From positions 1 through 10,274 of the forward strand of contig CAIPUQ010000332.1 of NCBI GenBank assembly GCA_903868295.1: 10,274 nt of DNA, given 5' to 3'. This DNA is from an uncultured Roseiflexaceae bacterium (GTDB lineage: Bacteria; Chloroflexota; Chloroflexia; Chloroflexales; Roseiflexaceae). A program made the translations under genes and the position numbers. Each line of letters starts with the position of its first letter. Within the stretch, counting starts at the first letter, position 1. A model generated the notes under the pieces. The model was not told the DNA's origin, searched no databases, and saw only the letters and a list, made by a program, of their open reading frames with translations. This document shows, one piece after another, positions 1 through 5,956 of the stretch.

Positions 1-390
1 AACGTTTTGATCGAACAGAATGTCATAAATTCGGATGATGTTGTGTTCGCGCAGTTCGATGTCGTCGCTATACGGGCTACCACCAAAGAGTTCGAACCCC
101 AATGAGCGGTGCATGTCGTGATAGACGTTTGCGCCGGTGCTTACGATCCAGTCGATCAGCCCAGCGCGGATAAGGGGCACAATCGCTGCGGTACCCAGCC
201 CAGTCGGCGTCAACGCACCCGAGAGGGTGACGCCGATGGTGACATCGGCTGCACTCATTTTGCGGGCATAGAGCTGACATGCCTCTCGCAGGCGGCCACC
301 GTTGTATGAATAGAAGTGATTGTCGACGAGTGCTTTGACACTCAGGCCCGGAGTAATCGGGGTAGGGTCGAGTTTGACGCCGTATGCCAT
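1..390 (-). CDS. Deoxyhypusine-synthase-family protein, N-terminal part (runs off left edge)
   Basis: The first 130 codons are visible; the stop and the C-terminal two thirds lie outside the window. The start is the ATG at 390-388, with an AGGAG Shine-Dalgarno at 402-398 seven bases upstream. The frame contains LSGALTPTGLG (residues 57-67), GLIDWIVSTGANVYHD (77-92) and LREHNIIRIYDILFD (113-127). These match the NAD-binding and substrate-side blocks of deoxyhypusine synthase (DHS). True DHS moves the aminobutyl group of spermidine onto a lysine of eIF5A using NAD. Bacteria have no eIF5A, so bacterial members are thought to act on free polyamines (for example homospermidine formation) or remain uncharacterised. 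The catalytic lysine of the family lies near the C-terminus and cannot be checked here. The gene is transcribed divergently from mtnA, which suits a link between polyamine and SAM metabolism. Family assignment is firm; the substrate is unknown. Confidence 0.85.
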   Translation of the reverse strand, partial: MAYGVKLDPTPITPGLSVKALVDNHFYSYNGGRLREACQLYARKMSAADVTIGVTLSGALTPTGLGTAAIVPLIRAGLIDWIVSTGANVYHDMHRSLGFELFGGSPYSDDIELREHNIIRIYDILFDQNV

Positions 391-419
391 GGGGTGACTC
401 CTCGCAGTTGATTAGCAAA

Positions 420-428
420 ATTGTACCA
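420..428 (-). promoter_or_regulatory. Predicted extended -10 promoter for the DHS-like gene
   Basis: Read on the minus strand, 428-420 is TGG followed by TACAAT, an extended -10 element (TGN plus a 5/6 match to TATAAT). Transcription would begin near 413, leaving a leader of about 23 nt that contains the AGGAG ribosome site at 402-398. No good -35 hexamer is seen 17 nt upstream, which is usual for extended -10 promoters. Prediction by eye only. Confidence 0.5.
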
Positions 429-471
429 TGTAGCCGGTTGAGACGGCAGACCGTGCGGCCAAAAAGCCCTG

Positions 472-480
472 TGGTATACT
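472..480 (+). promoter_or_regulatory. Predicted extended -10 promoter of the mtnA-led operon
   Basis: TGG followed by TATACT (TATACT at 475-480, 5/6 match to TATAAT) forms an extended -10 element. A transcript would start near 487, giving a leader of only about 34 nt before the mtnA ATG at 521. A TTGAGA at 438-443 is too far away (31 nt) to be its -35. The short leader leaves no room for a SAM or SAH riboswitch, so any SAM-dependent control at this promoter would have to act through a protein. Prediction by eye only. Confidence 0.55.
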
Positions 481-520
481 CTATGTTCGAAGCGTCCCTT
501 TGCTCTACAGCGAGAACCAT

Positions 521-1558
521 ATGAACCAGCTCGTCTCGGTGACGTGGCACGATAATGCCGTGCATGTGCTCGATCAGCGCCTTTTGCCGCACCAAGAAGT
601 CGTCAACGCCTATACCAGCGTTGCTGGTGTGGCTGACTCGATACGGACGATGCAAGTCCGTGGTGCGCCGGCCATCGGTTGTACCGCGGCGTATGGCATG
701 GCGCTTGTCGCAGTACGCACTGCAGCAAGTACTCCTGCCGACCTTATGCCTGCGTTGCATGACGCCCAACGGGTATTGGATGCATCGCGGCCCACTGCCG
801 TGAATCTGTTTTGGGCAACCGCACGGATGATGGCGTACGCGACGCGTGTACAGCATTTGCCATTGGGAGACTTCCGCGCCGCCATGCTGGCCGAGGCACA
901 AGCGGTGTTTGCCGAAGATCTGGCCATGTGTCAAGCGATAGGCCGTCACGGCGAGCCGCTCATACCAGCGCGCGGCCGTGTGCTCACGCATTGCAATGCA
1001 GGTGGACTGGCGACTGCCGGGTACGGCACGGCATTGGGCCCAATATATCGTGCGCACGAGATTGGCCGCGCTATTCATGTCTATGTAGACGAGACGCGAC
1101 CGTACCTGCAGGGTGCTCGTCTGACTGCGTTTGAACTCCAGCGTGGCGGGGTTCCATTGACGTTGATTACCGACAACATGGCAGCCTACTTCATGGGGCA
1201 GGGCTTGGTCGATTGCATCATCGTCGGGGCAGACCGGATAGCAGCCAATGGTGATGTAGCCAACAAGATCGGCACCTATGGACTCGCCGTGTTGGCACAC
1301 GCGCACGGGATCCCGATGTATGTTGCTGCACCGACATCGACGATTGACCGCAAGATCAGCGACGGCAGTTTGATACCCATCGAAGAACGGTCGTCGGATG
1401 AAGTAACGACCATCCAGGGGATCCGCATCGCGCCAGAGGGGGTGACTGCGGCACATCCAGCATTTGATGTGACGCCAGCGAAGTACATCACGGCGATTAT
1501 CTGCGAGAAGGGCGTTGTTCGGGCGCCGTACGGACCAGGATTGGCGGCAGTCTGTTGA
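521..1558 (+). CDS. mtnA: S-methyl-5-thioribose-1-phosphate isomerase (methionine salvage)
   Basis: MtnA converts 5-methylthioribose-1-phosphate to 5-methylthioribulose-1-phosphate in salvage of methylthioadenosine. The protein is 345 aa, normal for the family. Visible motifs are RGAPAIG (47-53), THCNAGG (156-162) with the catalytic cysteine C158, DETRPYLQGARLTAFEL, and GADRIAANGDVANKIGTY with the catalytic aspartate D238. These two residues sit where B. subtilis MtnA has C160 and D240. The chosen start is ATG 521, giving MNQLVSVTWHDNAVHVLDQ. An in-frame TTG at 500 would add seven residues but has less support. The ribosome site is weak (GCGAGA just upstream). MtnA is the first gene of the SAM-cycle cluster, and its stop overlaps or abuts the next start. 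The other classic salvage genes (mtnP/mtnN, mtnK, mtnB, mtnC, mtnD) are not in the window. MtnA is related to eIF2B-alpha subunits, but the catalytic motifs identify it as the isomerase. Confidence 0.95.
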   Translation: MNQLVSVTWHDNAVHVLDQRLLPHQEVVNAYTSVAGVADSIRTMQVRGAPAIGCTAAYGMALVAVRTAASTPADLMPALHDAQRVLDASRPTAVNLFWATARMMAYATRVQHLPLGDFRAAMLAEAQAVFAEDLAMCQAIGRHGEPLIPARGRVLTHCNAGGLATAGYGTALGPIYRAHEIGRAIHVYVDETRPYLQGARLTAFELQRGGVPLTLITDNMAAYFMGQGLVDCIIVGADRIAANGDVANKIGTYGLAVLAHAHGIPMYVAAPTSTIDRKISDGSLIPIEERSSDEVTTIQGIRIAPEGVTAAHPAFDVTPAKYITAIICEKGVVRAPYGPGLAAVC

Positions 1559-1560
1559 GT

Positions 1561-2610
1561 GTGACCGAGGCACGCGTCATCCCGATGCTCTACGGTGCAT
1601 TGCCACACGAGTCGGAACAGGCCGCCTGTGCGGTGCTCCGTCGTCACGATTTGCCGTATGTCGCGTGGCCACAGTTGCCGCAACGCCATTTTTTTGAGCG
1701 GAGCATCGTGCAAGCGAGTTGGGGATTGCCAGGGCTCGTGCTCGACGCGTCCCAGCGCCGTGTCTATGTCACCCGTGCGACCACCTTGGCAGCAATACCG
1801 CAGTATACCGTTGCATTCATGCAGAAAACACGCGTGCAAACGGCCGAATGGACGCAGCAAGAGGCCGCCGGATTGCGTGAACTCTTGACGGACATCGAAT
1901 CCCTTGCACCAGACGTCGGCATCAAAGGGCAAATGTTGGGACCGATATCACTCGCAGCCCAACTGACCGATGAGCATCAACAGCCGTTGTTGGCAGACCC
2001 TGCGCTGTTCGAAGGCGTGGTGATTCATTGCTGCTTACGGGCACGCATGCAAGCCGACGCAATGATGCTCGCCAATAGACCTGCCATGGTGTGTCTCGAA
2101 GAGCCGTTCTACGACGTGATGCGCTCGCCGTTCATGACGATTGATCGAGATGAATTACTGGTTGCGCTCGCACGCGTGGTGCTGGCAATCCCGTGTCAAC
2201 GTGCATTGACGTTGCGCTGCGGGACCCCCCTCGGCGAGATTGTCCAGTTGCCGCTAGACGTATTGATTCTGACCCACTGGGAGGATCAGTTCGTTGATGA
2301 TCAGGTGATTGCAGATCTCGTCGGTGCACTCAGGAACGGGATGCGCGTCGGTATTGGCGTTGTCCCTGTTGATGCGCGAAACACCGCAGAGACGGCGCAA
2401 ACCGATGCACGCGTGTATGCGATAATACAACGGTTTTTGGCGGCAGGCGCTACCCCCGCGGAGCTGCGGAGCAGGCTTGTCATTGCGCCGTCACAATCGC
2501 TCGGACAAGCTCCCATCGACCAGGCAGAAGCGGTTATTGCACAGACCTGTACGACCGCAGCGGCGGTCGATGCACTGCTGGTGCAGTTGATCGGTGGACA
2601 CACAGAATGA
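1561..2610 (+). CDS. MetE/UROD-fold protein lacking most zinc ligands; function unknown
   Basis: This 349-aa protein resembles the C-terminal barrel of cobalamin-independent methionine synthase (MetE) and uroporphyrinogen decarboxylase. The cues are KGQMLGPISLA (122-132, like the family's tGPvT block), CLEEPFYD (178-185, like the iDEP strand) and LTLRCGTPLGEI (216-227, like the HxCyG block). Zinc-dependent MetE uses a His-X-Cys pair, a Glu about 22 residues later and a late Cys. By my alignment only the first Cys remains (C220). The His position is L218, the Glu position falls at T238, and the late Cys position falls in SQS (311-313). It is therefore unlikely to be an ordinary zinc methionine synthase. 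The start is uncertain: GTG 1561 or TTG 1555, the latter overlapping the mtnA stop as TTGA. Either way translation is probably coupled to mtnA. The neighbours suggest a role in SAM or methionine metabolism, but the reaction is unknown. Confidence 0.65.
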   Translation: MTEARVIPMLYGALPHESEQAACAVLRRHDLPYVAWPQLPQRHFFERSIVQASWGLPGLVLDASQRRVYVTRATTLAAIPQYTVAFMQKTRVQTAEWTQQEAAGLRELLTDIESLAPDVGIKGQMLGPISLAAQLTDEHQQPLLADPALFEGVVIHCCLRARMQADAMMLANRPAMVCLEEPFYDVMRSPFMTIDRDELLVALARVVLAIPCQRALTLRCGTPLGEIVQLPLDVLILTHWEDQFVDDQVIADLVGALRNGMRVGIGVVPVDARNTAETAQTDARVYAIIQRFLAAGATPAELRSRLVIAPSQSLGQAPIDQAEAVIAQTCTTAAAVDALLVQLIGGHTE

Positions 2611-2615
2611 AGGAG
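2611..2615 (+). promoter_or_regulatory. Ribosome binding site deciding the adoK start
   Basis: AGGAG lies directly after the upstream stop (TGA 2608-2610) and six bases before ATG 2622. It favours ATG 2622 over the in-frame ATG at 2607, which overlaps the upstream stop as ATGA and would put this site inside the coding sequence. Confidence 0.75.
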
Positions 2616-2621
2616 AACCCC

Positions 2622-3596
2622 ATGCGCGTGGTAGTCACAGGGTCGTTGGCATACGATTACATCATGAATTTCCCTGGTCTGTTCAAAGACCATATTCTGC
2701 CTGATCGCGTCCACATGTTGTCGGTGAGCTTTCTGGTTGATTCGATGAAGCGGATGCGTGGCGGCGTTGCTGGCAACATTGCCTACTCGCTCGCGTTGCT
2801 GGGCGCAAAGCCACTGGTCGTTGCTTCGGCAGGTCAAGATTTCGGTGAATACCGGGCCTGGATGCAAAGCCGCGGTGTCGATGCGACTGGCGTATACGAA
2901 GTCGTCGGTGAATTCACCGCTTCGTGTTTTATCAATACCGATCAAGCCAATAACCAGCTGGTTGCGTTTTATACCGGTGCCATGGCACGGTCGCGCGATT
3001 TGAGTTTGCTGGGATTTGGGTTGACCAAAGACGATTTGGTTGTTATTTCACCGACAGATCCCGAAGCAATGGCCCGCTACGTCTCGGAATGCCGTCAGAT
3101 GGGGGTTCCGTTTTTGTTCGATCCGGGCAAACAGACCCCACGGCTGACTGCAGATCAGATCTTGGATGGGCTCAATGGGGCATACGCGCTGATCGGCAAC
3201 GACTATGAGTTCGCTATGATGGCCCAGATGACCGGCAAAAGCGAACAAGAGCTGATCGAACGGGTACCGTTGACCGTCATTACGCGCGGCGACAAAGGCT
3301 CTATCGTATCGGATGCCCGCAGCGGTGTGCGGATCGAAACAAGCATCGATGTTGCTCCTGTCGACGCGGTCCGTGACCCGACGGGTGCCGGCGACGCCTA
3401 TCTTGCAGGTTTTGTCTTTGGAATGTCCCACGGGTTGTCGGCAGAGACATGCGGCAAGATGGCTTCGTTGGCGGGTGCGTTCGCCATTGAACATCATGGC
3501 TGTCAAGAACACCAGTACACTCCGGCGGAGTTTTATACGCGCTATGTCGGGTCGTTCGGTGTCGATGACGCCGTTCGCCAGGCGTTGCAGGCGTAA
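2622..3596 (+). CDS. adoK: Adenosine kinase, PfkB family (mycobacterial AdoK type)
   Basis: A ribokinase/PfkB-fold kinase of 324 aa. The N-terminus VTGSLAYDYIMNFPG (5-19), the LSVSFLVD block (33-40), RGGVAGNIAY (46-55) and AGQDFGEYRAWM closely follow the bacterial AdoK family known from Mycobacterium tuberculosis. The ATP/anion-hole signature DPTGAGDAYLAGF begins at D252, with the catalytic base D258. D12, G48 and N52 sit at the positions expected for nucleoside contacts. The likely reaction is adenosine + ATP to AMP + ADP in the cytoplasm. Lying two genes before ahcY, it would remove the adenosine that AhcY releases and so drive SAH breakdown. The start is ATG 2622, chosen for its AGGAG site; ATG 2607 is the alternative. 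The next gene starts two bases after the stop. Substrate preference among nucleosides is inferred from the sequence resemblance and the context. Confidence 0.88.
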   Translation: MRVVVTGSLAYDYIMNFPGLFKDHILPDRVHMLSVSFLVDSMKRMRGGVAGNIAYSLALLGAKPLVVASAGQDFGEYRAWMQSRGVDATGVYEVVGEFTASCFINTDQANNQLVAFYTGAMARSRDLSLLGFGLTKDDLVVISPTDPEAMARYVSECRQMGVPFLFDPGKQTPRLTADQILDGLNGAYALIGNDYEFAMMAQMTGKSEQELIERVPLTVITRGDKGSIVSDARSGVRIETSIDVAPVDAVRDPTGAGDAYLAGFVFGMSHGLSAETCGKMASLAGAFAIEHHGCQEHQYTPAEFYTRYVGSFGVDDAVRQALQA

Positions 3597-3598
3597 GC

Positions 3599-4603
3599 GT
3601 GCGCTGGGGGATTATCGGCGCAGGCCGGATTGCCAAAAAAGTCGGCGCTGCAATGCACACAGCCCCTGGGCATCGCATTACCGCGGTCTATGGCCGACGC
3701 ATCGACGCAGCGCAGGTGCTTGCGCAGGATTTTTCGGCGCAGGCATTTGATGATATCGGCGCGTTGCTGGCATCACAACGCTGTGACGCAGTGTATGTCG
3801 CACTACCCAACCATCTGCATGCACCGATTGCGTTGCAGGCAATTGCAGCCGGGGTGCATGTACTGGTCGAAAAGCCGCTTGCGTGCACTGCTGCCGAGGT
3901 GGCGCAGATACAATCGGCTGCGCTGTCAGCGGGGGTTGTGGTACGTGAGGGGATGATGTATCAGTATCATCCACAGACCATCAAGACACGTGAACTGCTT
4001 GCGAGCGGCGCAATTGGGGCCATTACGCAGATCCACGTCGGGTTCGGGTATCGACAAGACAACCCTGCTGATATCCGTATGACGGAGCGTGTCGGTGGGG
4101 GTGCGATTGCTGATCTTGGTTGTTACGCGGTGCATTATGCGCGACTGATGACTTCGTCTGCAGTGACTCAGGTGACTGGTATGGCACTGTGGGGTGGAAA
4201 TCAGGTAGATGTCAGGGCAAGCGCAGTCTGTATGCTCGAAAATGACATCGACGCGACATGTAGCGTGAGTTTTGTCGGTGGTTTCTTCCAAAATGCCCGG
4301 ATTATCGGGTATGATGGAGTGATAGAGATTGAACGTCCGTTCACGATTTTTCCTGATCGTGTGTCGACCATTCGTCTTTGGCGTGGCGCCCACTTCGCGC
4401 AACTCGATGAGATTGCCGTAGCGCCATGCAATCATTTTGTGGAGCAGGCCGTGGCATTCGCCCACGCCGTGGCCGTGCCTGCTGCAGAGCGAAGCCCAAC
4501 ATCGTTGTTGGATTCGTATGCGAATGCGCAGGTTACTGACGCGTGGCGACGTTCACTGACGAGCGGTCTACGTGAGCATATCGGGCAAGAAGAATCGCAG
4601 TAA
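3599..4603 (+). CDS. Gfo/Idh/MocA-family NAD(P)-dependent oxidoreductase, substrate unknown
   Basis: A 334-aa two-domain dehydrogenase. The Rossmann nucleotide-binding loop is at the very N-terminus (GIIGAGRIA, 4-12). The family's EKP motif, whose lysine takes part in catalysis, is at 91-93 in LVEKPLAC. The second-domain block GGGAIADLGCYAVHYAR (166-182) gives D172 and H179 as candidate active-site residues. Members oxidise or reduce sugars, inositols, sugar acids and related polyols. The GTG start at 3599 lies two bases after the adoK stop, so translation is probably coupled; no strong ribosome site is visible. It sits between adoK and ahcY in a methyl-cycle operon, where no sugar dehydrogenase step is known. 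It may act on a ribose- or methylthioribose-derived compound, or be a housekeeping passenger. The family call is firm; the function is open. Confidence 0.88.
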   Translation: MRWGIIGAGRIAKKVGAAMHTAPGHRITAVYGRRIDAAQVLAQDFSAQAFDDIGALLASQRCDAVYVALPNHLHAPIALQAIAAGVHVLVEKPLACTAAEVAQIQSAALSAGVVVREGMMYQYHPQTIKTRELLASGAIGAITQIHVGFGYRQDNPADIRMTERVGGGAIADLGCYAVHYARLMTSSAVTQVTGMALWGGNQVDVRASAVCMLENDIDATCSVSFVGGFFQNARIIGYDGVIEIERPFTIFPDRVSTIRLWRGAHFAQLDEIAVAPCNHFVEQAVAFAHAVAVPAAERSPTSLLDSYANAQVTDAWRRSLTSGLREHIGQEESQ

Positions 4604-4617
4604 GGAGTAGGTTCTCA

Positions 4618-5880
4618 ATGAGTAAAGAGTACGACATCAAGGACATTAGCTTAGCCGAGCAGGGTCGCAAGCGCATGATCTGGGCAGAAAACGAAATGCC
4701 CGTGTTGCGCCAAATCCGTGAGCGCTTCGCCAAAGAGAAGCCGTTTGCCGGGATGCGCGTATCGGCATGTCTGCATGTCACGGCCGAGACCGCCAACCTG
4801 ATGGCCACGTTGGCTGCAGGCGGCGCGGATGTCGTGTTGGCAGCATCGAACCCGCTGTCGACCCAAGACGACATCGCTGCAACCCTCGTCAAGCACGAAG
4901 AAATCCCTGTCTATGCCATCAAGGGCGAAGACAACGCAACATACTACAAGCACCTCGAGGCAGCCCTGGCACATAACCCACACGTCACCCAAGACGACGG
5001 TGCGGACTTGGTGTCGGGTATCCTCAAAACACGTCGCGACCTTATCCCAACCATGTTGGGCAGCACCGAAGAGACGACCACTGGTGTGATTCGTCTGCGT
5101 GCGATGGCTGCTGACGGCGTGTTGCCCTTCCCCGTTATCGCAGTGAACGATAGCGACACCAAGCACTTGTTCGACAACCGCTATGGCACAGGCCAAAGCA
5201 CCCTCGACGGCATCATTCGCGCAACCAATGTGTTGTTGGCCGGCAAAACCTTCGTGGTCGCTGGCTACGGCTACTGCTCACGCGGTATCGCTGAGCGCGC
5301 CCGTGGCATGGGTTCGTGGGTCATTGTGACCGAAGTCGATCCAGTTAAGGCACTCGAAGCTGCTATGGACGGTTTCCGCGTCATGCCGATGGAAGAAGCC
5401 GTTGCACAAGCTGACTTCGTCGTCACTGCAACCGGGAACAAGCACGTGTTGAGCGCCAAAGACTTCGCCGTGATGAAGGATGGCTGTATCATTTCGAACA
5501 GCGGTCACTTCAATGTCGAAATCAACATCGACGACCTCGATGCTATCACCGTCGAAAAGCGCCAACCACGTCCGTTTGTCGACCAGTACATCACCAACGA
5601 TGGTCGCCGCATCAATTTGCTGGGCGAAGGTCGCTTGATCAACTTGGCAGCAGCCGAGGGTCACCCAAGTGCCGTGATGGACATGTCGTTCGCCAATCAG
5701 GCACTGGCCACCGAGTTCTTGCTCAAGAACAAAGGCAAATTGTCGGCTGCGGTGCACGCGTTGCCAAAGGCCGTCGATGCCGAAATCGCTGCGCTCAAGT
5801 TGCGCGCCATGGGCATCAAATACGATCTGCTCAGCACCGAGCAGGTGAAATACCTCGGTTCCTGGGAAGAGGGCACCTAG
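4618..5880 (+). CDS. ahcY: Adenosylhomocysteinase (SAH hydrolase), short archaeal/Thermotoga-like type
   Basis: AhcY reversibly splits S-adenosylhomocysteine to adenosine and homocysteine using a tightly bound NAD. The protein is 420 aa. It shows DGADLVSGI, EETTTGVIRL, and the catalytic block TKHLFDNRYGTGQSTLDG with K182 and D186. The NAD-binding loop GYGYCSRG (216-223) is followed by VTEVDP, then TGNKHVL and SNSGHFNVEI. The loop reads GYGYCSRG rather than the GYGDVGKG of the classic eukaryote/proteobacterial enzyme, and the protein ends in EQVKYLGSWEEGT rather than the usual YRY tail. Both features mark the shorter archaeal/Thermotoga-like subtype. The start is ATG 4618, with AAGGAG at 4602-4607 overlapping the upstream stop. 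By eye its codons favour C-ending choices more than the genes before it, consistent with high expression. An adenosine kinase in the same operon supports adenosine, rather than inosine, as the product. Confidence 0.96.
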   Translation: MSKEYDIKDISLAEQGRKRMIWAENEMPVLRQIRERFAKEKPFAGMRVSACLHVTAETANLMATLAAGGADVVLAASNPLSTQDDIAATLVKHEEIPVYAIKGEDNATYYKHLEAALAHNPHVTQDDGADLVSGILKTRRDLIPTMLGSTEETTTGVIRLRAMAADGVLPFPVIAVNDSDTKHLFDNRYGTGQSTLDGIIRATNVLLAGKTFVVAGYGYCSRGIAERARGMGSWVIVTEVDPVKALEAAMDGFRVMPMEEAVAQADFVVTATGNKHVLSAKDFAVMKDGCIISNSGHFNVEINIDDLDAITVEKRQPRPFVDQYITNDGRRINLLGEGRLINLAAAEGHPSAVMDMSFANQALATEFLLKNKGKLSAAVHALPKAVDAEIAALKLRAMGIKYDLLSTEQVKYLGSWEEGT

Positions 5881-5890
5881 TTCGCCGTCG

Positions 5891-5921
5891 CCGCAGCGTC
5901 AAACCATGTTTGACGCTGCGG
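5891..5921 (+). terminator. Perfect 13-bp hairpin between ahcY and metK (attenuator or weak terminator)
   Basis: The arms CCGCAGCGTCAAA (5891-5903) and TTTGACGCTGCGG (5909-5921) pair perfectly around the loop CCATG. The following bases (TTGTCACG) do not form a T-tract, so it is not a standard intrinsic terminator. It could reduce readthrough into metK, stabilise the ahcY 3' end or act as an RNA processing site. Confidence 0.6.
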
Positions 5922-5947
5922 TTGTCACGACGAATCCTGTGTAGTAA

Positions 5948-5952
5948 AGGAG
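5948..5952 (+). promoter_or_regulatory. Ribosome binding site of metK
   Basis: AGGAG (within AAAGGAG, 5946-5952) lies four bases before ATG 5957, a tight spacing. It supports ATG 5957 over the in-frame ATG 5972, which would lie 19 bases away. Confidence 0.7.
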
Positions 5953-5956
5953 ACGC

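Noticed and set aside
391..520. SAM or SAH riboswitch in front of mtnA or the DHS-like gene
   Set aside because: The predicted leaders are about 34 and 23 nt, and no conserved multi-helix pattern is visible. The 76-nt spacer before metK holds only a single simple hairpin.
77..1573. A 498-codon open frame on the minus strand
   Set aside because: It lies antisense to mtnA and crosses the DHS-like gene out of frame. Its translation is rich in Cys, His and Arg with no family motif, whereas the other frames give clear conserved proteins.
2301..2945. A 214-codon open frame on the minus strand over the MetE-like/adoK junction
   Set aside because: It is antisense to two supported genes, has no motif and has no ribosome site.
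5922..5950. A separate metK promoter (TTGTCA, 17 nt, TAAAGG)
   Set aside because: The -10 would overlap the ribosome binding site and give a nearly leaderless transcript, although a good Shine-Dalgarno is present. The match is probably chance.
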